Source of the DNA: Eremophila alpestris peregrina
Lineage: Eukaryota > Chordata > Aves > Passeriformes > Alaudidae
Assembly (NCBI GenBank): GCA_009792885.1
Contig: WMCF01000007.1
Span: 10,788,278 to 10,852,277 of the forward strand
Direction: 5' to 3'
Length of the DNA: 64,000 bases
Part shown: positions 58,201 through 62,560 of the stretch, one piece after another
How the letters are laid out: every line of letters starts with the position of its first letter
Position numbering within the stretch: position 1 is the first letter of the stretch
The notes under the pieces: generated by a model
The model's database searches: none
The model's input: only the letters and a program-made list of their open reading frames with translations
What the model was told of the DNA's origin: nothing
Position numbers and translations under genes: made by a program

Positions 58201-61073
58201 ACATCCCTTTCAGATGGCCATGAAATCACTAAAGATGTTACTATCTAATTTTGCAGTGCCACATTTCATATTGACATAAATCCATGCTGGATATTAATTT
58301 TGTATTCTTTGTATTTTATTGCAAGTAAACAAAAACAAGTATCAGTTTGATGGCCTCTGTCATTATATCATAGTGAAGGAGTTGTTTTTTCTGTCAAAAA
58401 GGGAGTCCAGTTACGTGTTTCTGTGGTCAGCTTGTCTTCTGCCACAGATTTGTGAGTGACTGGAGCAGGAGGAAGGTTCACAGGGTTAAAGGAATTGTTC
58501 TGAAACAACTGAGAGCATTTTGTCAGGCTTTTATTTTTACTTAATAATTTATAAATAAAAAGAAGCAGTACTGAGAAGGAAGAGAATTTTAGCTTTGACC
58601 AATCATCTCTGACTCGATACCACATCATTTAGACAATTTAGAGCATTATTGAAGTGGCTATTGAGCATGTTAATTGAGAAGTATCTCAATTTATTTTCCT
58701 AAAACATTTTAGAAGCATTTTTTTAGCTGTTGGCCCTCTTTTTCTAAGATGTATTTTAAACTAAATGTAAACTAAGAATCTTCTAAGCTACGTCTTAGAT
58801 ATGTTTTATTGTTTTCTTACTCTGTCCTTTTAAACAGAGTTTAGGGAATGATTGAACAAGACTTCCTCAAGTAAAATCTGAATTTCTGTGGTTACACACA
58901 GCTGTGCTGTGTATCCTGTTAAATCTGAAAGTATTAAGGCAAAATGCTTAATCAGCTTAATGCCGACCCTTGCTTGTTTTCATAGAAACGCACAGAAAAA
59001 TGACCAAATTAAGTGGTTGGGCTATTGCATAATAAAGTAAATAAAAATTAACAGATATTTAAATAAATGTAATTTGCATGGTAATCTGGTGTCCTCTAGA
59101 ATTAACCACTGGAAGAATCTGTATGTTAATTTCTTTAATGAAAAACTGTTGTTTAAACTTGATCCTAATAGATGATGTTTGTCACTCAGTGCTGTGTGGT
59201 GTACAGGCATTCACTTGAATCAAATTGAAAAAGTAAAAGGCTTGGGCTGCAGTTGCTAGAAACTCTTACCTATGCACCAAGATAAGACAGAAAGGTACCT
59301 ATAGTATAGGCTGTTCAGCATGTGTGTTTAGGGTTTAATCTGGCAAACCAGCCTGTCCGTGACCAATACCAACCCGAGACATCACTGCGTTATGTTTCCA
59401 TCAACACTGTAGGAGATACATGGAGAAAACATGAATTGATACAAACCAAACACATAAAGAAGGTTATTCTGTCACACTATTCCCAAAGAAAAAATAGATC
59501 TTTCTATCATGCTGAACATATATTCTGTAAAAATTCTGCACAAGTTAATTTTGTCACCTCTTTGGAACTACTGTTCTATTTTCTTGCAAGGGGACTTTGT
59601 GGACTTCATGTGGGTATTAGGGACAAAGATACTGAATCAGATAAATGTAATAGAAAATACAAGCTTATATACACAGTATTCTAGGCACAGCCTTTATTCA
59701 GACTCATTCTAAGATTCAAAAAAAGATCTTAAAAGGGCAGTGTGTGAAAAGAAATACCAGCTTCCCAACTGCTGGTGCTGTTTGCTGCAGTGCAAACCTA
59801 TTCCATCGTGCCCGATGGAGGCTGCCTGATAAAAAGAGAAATGAGATTTGCTGTGGATGTTGGTATCCATGTCACTAATTGAAACTGACACTGTGATGTT
59901 CAGAGAATTCCATTTCTCCTCTTGATGAGCACACAGGCCTAGTTAATTCACTAAGTAACCTTTATTAAATTGAGCAGATGGGAAATCACATTTTTCTTTT
60001 CCTTGCATCAGACAAAGGTTAGAAAAAGGTCACCAAGATTCCCTCTGAGATTCAAGATACCAAACACATGCAGTATGCTAAATGATTCTTCCTTGGATGT
60101 ATAGAGCCTCTTCTTCATTTCACATGGTATTATGCATTTTATCTCAACATGATGCATTCCCATTTCAGTAATATCCATGCTTGCAGTTGTTTGCACTGTA
60201 CAGAAAAATTTGCTGGGCCCTGTATCAAAGGGGTAATCAGGTTGTATTGTCCAAAAAACCCATATTTGATTCTATAAATGCTTTATAGTAACACAGATAT
60301 TCTTGTGAATGCCAGTACACATGGAGATTATTTTTTGAGAAATTTCCAAAATTGGTCAAGGTAGAAAAAGAGACTGCCCACTGAAATTAAGAAACTTGTA
60401 AGCTATAGGAACTGGAGTTAAATGCATCCCTGAGTGGAACCTGCAGGTTTGCATTGTGTAATGCAAGAATACTTCATATCCTTAGCTTGTATGAACTGGA
60501 GGTGATGCTATACTCCCACTGGAGAATTTGGGTTCTTTTCATTCCATCCTGTGAACATGCACTTACATCTACTTACACAGGAGAGCTCTATTTCCTTCTG
60601 TTTCTCAGGTACTCCCAAGAAATAGAACAGGCTTATTCTCTAATATGAATTAGTGCTATATTTTAAAGGCTGATAAATTACATTGGTGTAAAACCTTGTG
60701 CAGAAAGTAAAGAGAGGGATGTTTCTGCTTCCACCCTCTCATACGTTTTCTGTAACATTATCAATCCAACCATGGCTTAGCATTTATGCTGAAGTGTATG
60801 AAGGCTACAGGAAATAAAAGCTACAAGAGGATACATCATAGTGGATATCATCACTGCAAACAATGCTGGTAAACAATTGATTTCATACCACAATTTCTTA
60901 CATTATCTGAGAATGTACAAGACAAAGTATCTTAAACAGTTTTAGCACAGTCTTCAGTTTGCTGTTTTAGTAGATGTTCAATCTTGTTTATATTTATTTT
61001 GCAGTGGCTAGAAGACTGTAAAAGGACATTTGGTACTGATGATGGTATTCATGGGACTAACACAGATGCCCAG
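1140..61073 (+). CDS. FRYL: FRYL (furry-like) coding region, 48 internal exons, partial at both ends
   Basis: Joining the 48 exons listed below gives 2,483 codons with no stop, and every junction keeps phase. The product matches human FRYL as I remember it nearly residue for residue in most exons; the paralogue FRY is less similar, so FRYL is chosen. Family knowledge: Furry proteins are very large helical-repeat scaffolds that bind and modulate NDR/LATS-type kinases and act in cell polarity and morphogenesis. FRYL (AF4p12) is also described as a transcription coactivator and a rare MLL fusion partner. The N-terminal Furry domain is partly outside the window. A central helical region and a MOR2/PAG1-type C-terminal region follow, joined by Ser-rich and acidic linkers. 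No signal peptide or membrane segment is expected. All introns are GT-AG. The start codon and the last roughly 190 residues are missing because the window ends, not because the gene is broken. Confidence 0.96.
1896..2004 (+). CDS. FRYL: FRYL exon 2 of window
   Basis: Codons 35-71, with MSIVSALFPKGSRSVV and ending in FIAQ. Acceptor is CTTGCAG, donor GTAAGA, end phase 0. The next intron (1,019 bases) holds a short (TA)n run near 2268, a 15-base A run at 2861-2875 and a T run near 2917, otherwise nothing recognisable. Confidence 0.95.
2268..2290. repeat. (TA)n microsatellite
   Basis: A run of TA dinucleotides with one interruption in the intron between exons 2 and 3. Confidence 0.8.
3024..3110 (+). 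CDS. FRYL: FRYL exon 3 of window
   Basis: Codons 72-100, with ERLDFAMKEIIFDLLS and ending NPE. Acceptor is TTATAG, donor GTAATA, phase 0 at both ends. A helical repeat segment. The next intron (656 bases) holds nothing recognised. Confidence 0.95.
3767..3938 (+). CDS. FRYL: FRYL exon 4 of window
   Basis: Codons 101-157, with RMNIGLRVFLVIADSLQ and then the PTTGVVLPSGNTLRVKK loop. The acceptor is the first AG of TTGAAGAGG; the second AG, two bases on, would shift the frame. The exon ends after one base of a Gly codon, donor GTATGT. The next intron (710 bases) is AT-rich with nothing recognised. Confidence 0.94.
4649..4781 (+). CDS. FRYL: FRYL exon 5 of window
   Basis: Codons 158-201, with YYPQVRKALDSILRHLDKE and MCMTSVQMSNKEPEDMIT. 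Acceptor is TTTTCAG, donor GTACGT. It ends after two bases of the split Thr codon. The next intron is only 253 bases. Confidence 0.95.
5035..5142 (+). CDS. FRYL: FRYL exon 6 of window
   Basis: Codons 202-237, with GERKPKIDLFRTCIAAIPRL followed by the DGMSRTDLIELLAR helix. Acceptor is TTTTTAG, donor GTAAGA, ending after AG of an Arg codon. The next intron (1,216 bases) contains a T run near 5665 and nothing else recognised. Confidence 0.95.
6359..6596 (+). CDS. FRYL: FRYL exon 7 of window
   Basis: Codons 238-317, with HMDEELRALAFNTLQALMLD and DVLSGFVYFIVREVTD, a conserved pair of helical repeats. Acceptor is GAACAG, donor GTATAT, end phase 0 after DSQ. The next intron (624 bases) has nothing recognised. 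Confidence 0.96.
7221..7406 (+). CDS. FRYL: FRYL exon 8 of window
   Basis: Codons 318-379. The first 20 residues (starting RGVSNGAAHTLPLER) differ noticeably from human FRYL as remembered, while VFHVVEGFALVILCS and the RRLAVSVLREIRALF helix are conserved. This fits a variable loop followed by a core helix. Phase 0 at both ends, so skipping would keep frame. The next intron is only 89 bases. Confidence 0.95.
7496..7582 (+). CDS. FRYL: FRYL exon 9 of window
   Basis: Codons 380-408: SDDELAIDVMDRLSATILES and then FIHLTGADQ. Acceptor is TTGTAG, donor GTAGGG, phase 0 at both ends. The next intron (767 bases) contains a perfect 11-bp hairpin at 7841-7866 and no other recognised element. Confidence 0.95.
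7841..7866. repeat. Perfect 11-bp hairpin, 4-base loop
   Basis: Arms CATCTTGCTCA (7841-7851) and TGAGCAAGATG (7856-7866) with loop CAGA. Intronic, between exons 9 and 10. Confidence 0.9.
8350..8618 (+). CDS. FRYL: FRYL exon 10 of window
   Basis: Codons 409-497, including FDVVSPSHIWIFAHVTQGQ and WIISLSSFMKQENLPKHC, very close to human. Acceptor is ACACAG, donor GTAAGT. It ends after AA of a split Asn codon. The next intron (416 bases) ends in a pyrimidine tract and a tandem acceptor. Confidence 0.96.
9035..9230 (+). CDS. FRYL: FRYL exon 11 of window (tandem acceptor)
   Basis: Codons 498-563, with SYIGLWRNYLILCCSAA and the serine-rich RCSPPETLASTPDSGYSIDS, a conserved phosphorylatable linker. 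The acceptor is TAGCAG: the first AG gives Asn-Ser-Pro as in human, the second would drop Ser. Donor is GTAGGT. The next intron (957 bases) holds a perfect 18-bp palindrome at 9305-9322. Confidence 0.95.
9305..9322. repeat. Perfect 18-bp palindrome
   Basis: TAATCACTATAGTGATTA is identical to its reverse complement. It lies 75 bases downstream of the donor of exon 11. Confidence 0.9.
10188..10312 (+). CDS. FRYL: FRYL exon 12 of window
   Basis: Codons 564-604, with GIPSPSSLFKHIVPMMRSES and SLVLGLGRTNPGAF. Acceptor is TTCTTAG, donor GTAACT, ending after AG of an Arg codon. The next intron (2,050 bases) has a short (TA)n run near 11312 and no recognised element; a 111-codon frame at 10973-11308 in it looks like chance. 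Confidence 0.95.
12363..12420 (+). CDS. FRYL: FRYL exon 13 of window (58 bases)
   Basis: Codons 605-624: ELIEELHPIIKEALERRPE. A short exon, not an obvious open frame by itself, found from the continuous frame and homology. Acceptor is ATTCAG, donor GTAATT. The next intron (1,382 bases) holds a hairpin at 12509-12538 and a CR1 fragment. Confidence 0.93.
12509..12538. repeat. Perfect 13-bp hairpin, AAAA loop
   Basis: Arms TTATATTGACTGT (12509-12521) and ACAGTCAATATAA (12526-12538) around a four-A loop. It lies 89 bases downstream of exon 13. Confidence 0.92.
12935..13492 (-). mobile_element. CR1 LINE fragment, 3' end, antisense to FRYL
   Basis: Read on the - strand it ends in the CR1 hallmark of an ATTCTATG-type 3' terminus next to 12935. 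Bases 13020-13406 (-) keep a 128-codon open frame resembling the end of the CR1 reverse transcriptase ORF: LEWVQRRAAKIIRGLEHLS, RACCDTTRGNGFKLK, VVKLWNRLPREVRDAPSVE and a DGALRNL end. A TAG lies one codon upstream of the first Met, so the element is 5'-truncated and dead. The outer limits are approximate. Confidence 0.9.
13803..13894 (+). CDS. FRYL: FRYL exon 14 of window
   Basis: Codons 625-654, starting NMKRRRRRDILRVQLVRIFE. The run of five arginines is conserved in human. Acceptor is GGCCAG, donor GTAGGG, ending after AG of a Ser codon. The next intron (1,077 bases) shows nothing recognised. Confidence 0.95.
14972..15144 (+). CDS. FRYL: FRYL exon 15 of window
   Basis: Codons 655-712, with NNTLLEYVDLTRQLLEAENE and DIRCHFSALVANIIQNVP. 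Acceptor is TGTTCAG, donor GTATGT, ending after one base of a Val codon. The next intron (444 bases) begins with an A/C-rich stretch and is otherwise featureless. Confidence 0.95.
15589..15749 (+). CDS. FRYL: FRYL exon 16 of window
   Basis: Codons 713-766, with HQRRSVFPQQSLRHSLFMLF and SIMFTPLDRYSDRN. The coding frame is not the frame of the longest overlapping open frames; homology and phase set it. Acceptor is TTGCAG, donor GTATTG, end phase 0. The next intron is 521 bases with nothing recognised. Confidence 0.95.
16271..16381 (+). CDS. FRYL: FRYL exon 17 of window
   Basis: Codons 767-803: AMSAVLCCGPVADNVGLSSD and then GYLYKWLDNILDSQDKK. Acceptor is CCAAAG, an A-rich and weak-looking site, donor GTAATA, phase 0 at both ends. 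The next intron (885 bases) shows nothing recognised. Confidence 0.95.
17267..17421 (+). CDS. FRYL: FRYL exon 18 of window
   Basis: Codons 804-854, with VHQLGCEAVMLLLE and LNPDQSNLMYWAVDRCYTGS. Acceptor is GCCTAG, donor GTACTA (weak), ending after AG of an Arg codon. The next intron (246 bases) includes a short (TG)n run at 17525-17537. Confidence 0.95.
17668..17767 (+). CDS. FRYL: FRYL exon 19 of window
   Basis: Codons 855-888: DYQCDTVTLLNLILFKAADS and ending YEVAMQLLQ. Acceptor is TTCCTAG, donor GTTTGT, a less usual +3 base. The next intron (1,086 bases) holds nothing recognised. Confidence 0.95.
18854..19022 (+). CDS. FRYL: FRYL exon 20 of window
   Basis: Codons 889-944: ILEPKMFRYAHKLEVQRMDG and MSYYQLSEELARTYPELTLA. 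Acceptor is GTTGCAG, donor GTAAGA, ending after one base of a Glu codon. The next intron (785 bases) has a (CA)n/(TG)n/(TA)n run at about 19543-19573. Confidence 0.95.
19543..19573. repeat. Compound (CA)n(TG)n(TA)n microsatellite
   Basis: CACACACACATATGTGTGTA followed by TATATATA. It contains a palindromic alternating purine-pyrimidine core. Confidence 0.85.
19808..20067 (+). CDS. FRYL: FRYL exon 21 of window (tandem acceptor)
   Basis: Codons 945-1031, with VMLHYLLPWMNNIELVDLKP, an acidic DEDEEDSLKDRE stretch and WLRGEGWGSPQATAMVLNNL. The acceptor is CAGAAG; the first AG gives the Glu found in human, the second would drop it. Donor is GTAAAA (weak). The next intron (1,183 bases) carries a CR1 fragment. 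Confidence 0.95.
20592..20962 (-). mobile_element. CR1 LINE fragment, antisense to FRYL
   Basis: On the + strand it reads as reverse-complement CR1: an AATTGTTAGAGTTGAAAGGG-type start, CTGCCATGGCAGGG, CTCAGCAGCCTGTTCCAGTG and, at the far end, CTTCTCTAGCCTAAAAAGGC. Only the 3' few hundred bases of the element are present and no open frame is conserved. It lies within the intron between exons 21 and 22. Limits approximate. Confidence 0.88.
21251..21391 (+). CDS. FRYL: FRYL exon 22 of window
   Basis: Codons 1032-1078: YGDEVAWSEIENVWTTLADS and KIILHFLISICGVNSEPSLL. Acceptor is TTTCTAG, donor GTAAGT, phase 0 at both ends. The next intron (1,156 bases) has no recognised element. Confidence 0.96.
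22548..22716 (+). CDS. FRYL: FRYL exon 23 of window
   Basis: Codons 1079-1134: VKKVIVYLGRDKTMQLLEEL and NPPYYRITSSYKIPSVTS. Acceptor is TGGCAG, donor GTAAGC, ending after one base of a Gly codon. The next intron (1,304 bases) shows nothing recognised. Confidence 0.96.
24021..24105 (+). CDS. FRYL: FRYL exon 24 of window
   Basis: Codons 1135-1162, a polar linker TTSSSNTMVAPTDGNPD then SKHMKDSIEE. It is more variable than the flanking exons. Acceptor is TTCACAG, donor GTAAGT, ending after AA of an Asn codon. The next intron (1,795 bases) holds a + strand CR1 fragment. Confidence 0.94.
24408..24603 (+). mobile_element. CR1 LINE 3'-end fragment
   Basis: Contains GGTGAGACACTGGAACAG, GGAAGTGTTCAAGGCCAGGC, CAACCTGGTCTAGTGGAAGG and ends ATCTTTAAGGTCCCTTCC then ATTCTGTGATT, the standard 3' end of avian CR1. 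Same strand as FRYL. Strongly 5'-truncated. Confidence 0.93.
25901..26013 (+). CDS. FRYL: FRYL exon 25 of window
   Basis: Codons 1163-1200: YAHLDIYSGLNSNLNRQHHR and a serine-rich RYSSSSGGSYEEEK. Acceptor is CCCACAG, donor GTAATA, ending after one base of a Ser codon. The next intron (639 bases) shows nothing recognised. Confidence 0.95.
26653..26803 (+). CDS. FRYL: FRYL exon 26 of window
   Basis: Codons 1201-1250: SMPLYSNWRLKVMEHNQGEP and PFPPSGGCWSPLVDYLPET. Acceptor is GTGTTAG, donor GTAGCT (weak), ending after AG of an Arg codon. The next intron is 337 bases with nothing recognised. Confidence 0.95.
27141..27244 (+). CDS. FRYL: FRYL exon 27 of window
   Basis: Codons 1251-1285: CNIAVILLTDLIVDHSVKVE and then WGGYLHLLLHAIFI, amphipathic helices. 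Acceptor is GTTTTAG, donor GTAATT, ending after one base of a Gly codon. The next intron (561 bases) shows nothing recognised. Confidence 0.95.
27806..27991 (+). CDS. FRYL: FRYL exon 28 of window
   Basis: Codons 1286-1347: HPEVYEHCKRLLLHLLIVMG and VASVLLRNREFNESRVLTVK. Acceptor is GTGTTAG, donor GTATGC, ending after one base. The next intron (1,701 bases) holds no recognised repeat or RNA and ends in a CAGCAG tandem acceptor. Confidence 0.95.
29693..29897 (+). CDS. FRYL: FRYL exon 29 of window (tandem acceptor)
   Basis: Codons 1348-1415: DFIPDYQPSPMTDSGLSSSS, a serine-rich stretch, then EVDISVEQDEKVKTLIEFI. The acceptor is CAGCAG. The first AG encodes Thr-Ala-Gly as in human; the second would delete Ala in frame. 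Donor is GTAAGA. The next intron (845 bases) has a 14-bp perfect tandem duplication at 30658-30685. Confidence 0.95.
30658..30685. repeat. 14-bp perfect tandem duplication
   Basis: TTGCAATTTAAATA occurs twice back to back, shortly before exon 30. Confidence 0.9.
30743..30864 (+). CDS. FRYL: FRYL exon 30 of window
   Basis: Codons 1416-1456: KRGPLWNHEDVSAKNPNIKS and LTVFLKHVVSIFKQSSS. Acceptor is TTTTTAG, donor GTATGT, ending after one base of a Gly codon. The next intron (458 bases) shows nothing recognised. Confidence 0.95.
31323..31513 (+). CDS. FRYL: FRYL exon 31 of window
   Basis: Codons 1457-1520: EHRLSEVALQTALSCSSRHY and AGRSFQIFRALKQPLTPS. The first residues (GGYQ) differ from the human segment as remembered. 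Acceptor is TAACAG, donor GTATGT, end phase 0. The next intron (702 bases) shows nothing recognised. Confidence 0.95.
32216..32310 (+). CDS. FRYL: FRYL exon 32 of window
   Basis: Codons 1521-1551: GFVIELLLTLESAIDTLAET and MKHYDLLSALS, identical to human as remembered. Acceptor is CCCCAG, donor GTGAGT, ending after CA of a Gln codon. The next intron (974 bases) shows nothing recognised. Confidence 0.96.
33285..33892 (+). CDS. FRYL: FRYL exon 33 of window, 608-base exon with basic/Ser motifs
   Basis: Codons 1552-1754, the largest exon here. The first half is a basic, Ser/Asn-rich linker with RRGDRRRSNTLDIMDG and LARTRSLSSLRE, several Arg-x-x-Ser-type sites. From about codon 1650 it becomes helical again (NLMATIFWIATSLLESDYEY, LKWNNFPGLQQLFLKGF, STQEMTVHLLSKLITISR). 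Acceptor is TTTTAG, donor GTACCT (weak), ending after one base of a Gly codon. The next intron (548 bases) has only short TA/TG runs near 34290. Confidence 0.97.
34441..34538 (+). CDS. FRYL: FRYL exon 34 of window
   Basis: Codons 1755-1787: FPLNILCLLPHLIQHFDNPT and FCKETADRIAK. Acceptor is TGTTTAG, donor GTATGT, end phase 0. The next intron (985 bases) contains a G+C-richer block with an imperfect inverted repeat at 35041-35155. Confidence 0.95.
35041..35155. repeat. Spaced inverted repeat in a G+C-richer block
   Basis: CAGCCAGAGG (35041-35050) and CCTCTGGCTG (35146-35155) are exact inverses. The complementarity extends imperfectly inward through GGTGCTGCA and TGCAGTCACACA. The block of about 220 bases around it is G+C-richer than the flanks. 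Family not recognised. Confidence 0.6.
35524..35694 (+). CDS. FRYL: FRYL exon 35 of window
   Basis: Codons 1788-1844: HMMSLYSTHSYSRDCSNWIN and VVCRYLHDSFSDATFNLITY. Acceptor is TTTTCAG, donor GTAAAT, phase 0 at both ends. The next intron (959 bases) shows nothing recognised. Confidence 0.96.
36654..36794 (+). CDS. FRYL: FRYL exon 36 of window
   Basis: Codons 1845-1891: LLEKGLSSMQQSLLQIIYSL and FNLEIIKVIGKYVQ. Acceptor is TTTTTAG, donor GTAGGT, phase 0 at both ends. Part of the MOR2/PAG1 C-terminal-type helical region by family knowledge. The next intron (2,112 bases) is listed separately. Confidence 0.96.
36795..38906 (+). other. FRYL: FRYL intron with a G+C-rich block
   Basis: Mostly AT-rich and featureless. 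Bases 38629-38800 are clearly richer in G and C than the rest and read like inserted sequence, but I do not recognise a repeat family. The intron ends CTCTTCAG. Confidence 0.75.
38907..39104 (+). CDS. FRYL: FRYL exon 37 of window
   Basis: Codons 1892-1957: SPYWKEALNILKLVVSRSAS, SYGGDMGSPEISFTKIFNNV and ending DFHFDISE. Acceptor is TCTTCAG, donor GTAATT, phase 0 at both ends. The next intron (1,227 bases) has a 17-bp direct repeat at 39197-39238 and a short (TG)n run near 39948. Confidence 0.96.
39197..39238. repeat. 17-bp direct repeat, period 25
   Basis: TTAAATAAGTACAATTT occurs at 39197-39213 and 39222-39238, 93 bases downstream of exon 37. Confidence 0.9.
40332..40493 (+). CDS. FRYL: FRYL exon 38 of window
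   Basis: Codons 1958-2011: TPIIGNKYGDQHSAAGRNGK, then a Ser/Thr-rich TRSTSSTSSGSNSNALVPVS. Start of the low-complexity linker and almost unchanged from human as remembered. Acceptor is GTGCTAG, donor GTACAT. The next intron is 280 bases. Confidence 0.96.
40774..40848 (+). CDS. FRYL: FRYL exon 39 of window (75 bases)
   Basis: Codons 2012-2036: RRTREKLMNVLSLCGPDSGL and ending PKNPS. Acceptor is TTTTCAG, donor GTAAGT, phase 0 at both ends. The next intron (1,127 bases) has nothing recognised. Confidence 0.95.
41976..42152 (+). CDS. FRYL: FRYL exon 40 of window
   Basis: Codons 2037-2095, acidic: VVFSSNEDLEVGDQQTSLIS and FGVFKDFDFLDVELEDAE. Acceptor is CTGCAG, donor GTGAGA, phase 0 at both ends. 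In human FRYL as remembered this exon joins directly to the GESMDNF exon; here a microexon can lie between them. Confidence 0.96.
42153..44461 (+). other. FRYL: FRYL intron upstream of the microexon
   Basis: A 2,309-base AT-rich intron with no recognised repeat. Its last 35 bases hold a CTAAT branch-like motif at 44429-44433, a pyrimidine-rich tract, a TGC at 44452-44454 and ACCAG at the 3' end. Confidence 0.75.
44462..44470 (+). CDS. FRYL: FRYL 9-base microexon (Glu-Leu-Gln)
   Basis: The nine bases GAGCTGCAG lie between a pyrimidine-rich CTAACCAG acceptor and a consensus GTAAGT donor. They are in phase 0 with both flanking exons, so inclusion inserts ELQ between DAE and GESMD and skipping keeps the frame. 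The canonical human protein as I remember it lacks these residues, so this is probably an alternative exon. A UGC motif close to the acceptor, a branch-like site about 30 bases upstream and the tiny size fit neural microexons controlled by SRRM4; that part is inference. The following intron is 334 bases. Confidence 0.7.
44805..45008 (+). CDS. FRYL: FRYL exon 42 of window
   Basis: Codons 2099-2166: GESMDNFNWGVRRRSLDSID, then a Ser-rich stretch ending in NLTNQEDTDESSEEEAALTA and SQILSRSQM. RRRSLDS is a basophilic kinase-type site. Acceptor is GTTCCAG, donor GTAGGT. The next intron (865 bases) shows nothing recognised. Confidence 0.96.
45874..46044 (+). CDS. FRYL: FRYL exon 43 of window, divergent acidic linker
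   Basis: Codons 2167-2223: DSAIDETVSDHAGLSLQSQD, EEVLQIRTETPSLEASSLDN and ending QLPE. It aligns with human but many residues differ. Acceptor is TTTTTAG, donor GTGGGG, a weak donor. Reading on into the intron meets a stop at 46090. Confidence 0.93.
46045..49955 (+). other. FRYL: FRYL 3.9-kb intron
   Basis: AT-rich with no recognised interspersed repeat and only short A/T runs. No credible exon or RNA gene seen. Open frames such as 47137-47340 look like chance. The intron ends TTCACAG. Confidence 0.75.
49956..50209 (+). CDS. FRYL: FRYL exon 44 of window
   Basis: Codons 2224-2307. The first two thirds (ECSSAVRDEQVSTASEDTGS, then LHEQQDCLVCHESLELEE) is divergent from human; the end (ESVCEEDVTLALKELDERCE, EEEADFSGLS) is nearly identical. 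Acceptor is TTCACAG, donor GTAAGA, ending after AG of a Ser codon. The next intron (2,102 bases) has an A/C-rich stretch at about 50860-50930 and nothing else recognised. Confidence 0.95.
52312..52519 (+). CDS. FRYL: FRYL exon 45 of window
   Basis: Codons 2308-2377: QDEEEQDGFPEVQTSPPPSP, FLSAILAAFQPVAYDDEEQA and CAVYTFHVFSRLFQ. Start of the conserved C-terminal region. Acceptor is TTTGTAG, donor GTCAGT (weak +3). The next intron (1,909 bases) shows nothing recognised. Confidence 0.96.
54429..54578 (+). CDS. FRYL: FRYL exon 46 of window
   Basis: Codons 2378-2427: TIQRKFVSITNDSVSFLGES, SLQRIGTKFRSSLEVMLSCS and ECPTVFVDAET. Acceptor is CTTCTAG, donor GTAAGG, phase 0 at both ends. The next intron (2,302 bases) holds an old CR1-like remnant at about 55060-55286. 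Confidence 0.95.
55060..55286 (+). mobile_element. Old CR1/L3-like LINE remnant
   Basis: The stretch containing TGCTGGAATTATCAAGATAG, ATTTTGGGGGCAGTTTTGGT and ATCACAAGGATGATGAAATT parallels the part of CR1-type ORF2 upstream of the usual 3' end. It is diverged and the frame is not maintained throughout. Family assignment within CR1/L3 is uncertain; limits approximate. Confidence 0.5.
56881..56979 (+). CDS. FRYL: FRYL exon 47 of window
   Basis: Codons 2428-2460: LLSCGLLETLKFSVLELQEH and LDTYNVKREAAEQ, the start of the leucine-rich, coiled-coil-prone C-terminal region. Acceptor is CTTCTAG, donor GTGAGT, phase 0 at both ends. Confidence 0.95.
56980..61004 (+). other. FRYL: FRYL 4.0-kb intron
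   Basis: The longest complete intron here. A weak MIR-like match lies at about 57980-58055. A 120-codon open frame at 59322-59684 has no recognisable domain and no support as an exon. Otherwise AT-rich and featureless, ending TTTGCAG. Confidence 0.75.
57980..58055 (+). repeat. Possible ancient MIR-like SINE fragment
   Basis: CCTGAGGCACAGAGGGTG followed by GAGCCCCATGGTCAGAAAGG and a TGTGACAGGG end resembles the conserved core-to-3' part of MIR-type SINEs. The match is by eye and gapped. Confidence 0.4.
61005..61073 (+). CDS. FRYL: FRYL exon 48 of window (last one visible)
   Basis: Codons 2461-2483: WLEDCKRTFGTDDGIHGTNT and DAQ. The first ten residues match human; the rest is a variable loop. 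Acceptor is TTTGCAG, donor GTAGGT, end phase 0. The next human segment (starting QMEILAEL) is not in the window. Confidence 0.93.
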
Positions 61074-62469
61074 GTAGGTGTATGTCATTTGTGAGTTTCA
61101 GGATATGAGATCAAGAATCATCTTTATTGCACAAAAATTCCAATATTTGTAGAGAGATTACAAATGCATGAAAAGCTTTTCATTTTGGTTATCAGCCTAT
61201 CTTTTGGAAACTCAGAATCTCATGAAGTGGCAATAAAATGGGTCTTCTTAATAAAAGCTGGCAATCCGTCTTGGGTTCTAGACTTAATAACACTGAGTAG
61301 ATAAGCAGACTAGATACCATCTGTGTGCCAGCAGTCTGCTTTTCTGCTGTTGTTTCTAGAAGGAAAAAAGTTTAAAATTCTGGTTATATGCTCAGATACA
61401 TTGTCTACTCAAAAACTTCTATTGATTTTAATATATTTAGTACTATAGAACTACATAAGACCTTTCTGGAGACAATATTTGGGTGAGAAGTAACAGGGAG
61501 TAAAGTATCAGTGTAGCAAAAAGCTCATTAAACAGTTCTGTCAAAATATCATCTAACAATAGGTTAAGTAACCATTAATATTAGTTGAATATTTTATGTA
61601 TATTTGCATGGCACTCATCCATGTTTAATATTACTAATTGCTATAATAAGTGATAGCTTTTCCAAAAATGGGCTAGGACTGGGTTTTTTATAAATAGCAT
61701 AGCTGCATAATATTGATACAGTAAAAGAAGCAAATCCAAAACCCAACATGAGTAGGTACAAGGTGTCTGCCATCTGAAGTACTGTGGTAAGGACAGTGAA
61801 AGATGTAAGAAAGAACTGCAGGTAGCAGATGAACTTAGCTTTTCACAATGACAGTCTGACAAAAATCTCAAATCCAAGCTGAGAAAGGAGGAATTTTATT
61901 TTCTTGATTTAAAGTTGAACTGTTCATTGATGCACTTGGTCATGTTTCTGCTGCTGAAGATGTAGTCTTCAGCAACAGGAATGTTTACTGTATCTTTGGA
62001 CTATTTCTTCTTTTTTACAGTTTTCTTTTACTGTTCTTCATATATATATATACACATACATGTTTGGGGCTTTTTAATTCAATCACAAAATATACCTGAA
62101 TTTTTAGAGTAGTGAAAAATGTCGTAATATGTTAATTTTTATACTGCACTGAAGTTGTACATTTAAAAAAAACATCAAGTGAATAAGCTTAGGTAATACA
62201 AAACCAGCAAAATAATTTGCTACTATTTGCAAGGACTTTTATCTTGCCTATGAACACATACTTTAGTGTATTTTACACTAAGTATACATCTTTGTATACT
62301 GACTGGTATATCTTTAGAAATAGATAACATTTACTATTACAATACAGTAAATGCTGTATATATATTATTTAAATAAGCATTTATGTATTTATTCCATAGT
62401 TATAATTTTGTTTACATACACCAAGAAATTGCTCTAACATTTAGCTGTTAGAACAGAACCATTCTCACC

Positions 62470-62560
62470 ATGAAGGTAAATGTTACTGTTCCTACTGTAG
62501 CTGGGGAAACTGAGCAATGGAAGACAAGCAGGATGCAGGCTTTCTGATTGCTTGTACAGA
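62470..62560 (+). repeat. Possible ancient MIR-like SINE fragment
   Basis: GTAGCTGGGGAAACTGAGCA after a TTACTGTTCC stretch resembles the MIR segment around GGGGAAACTGAGGC. Only about 40 bases are convincing. Confidence 0.3.

Noticed and set aside
59322..59684. 120-codon + strand open frame in the 4.0-kb intron
   Set aside because: No recognisable domain, no homology to FRYL at this point, no convincing splice sites around it; expected by chance in this much sequence.
1140..61073. Assignment to the paralogue FRY instead of FRYL
   Set aside because: Linker sequences (GESMDNFNWG, EESVCEEDVT-type ends, VTRSTSSTSSGSNSNALV) agree with FRYL as remembered; FRY is expected to differ in these linkers.
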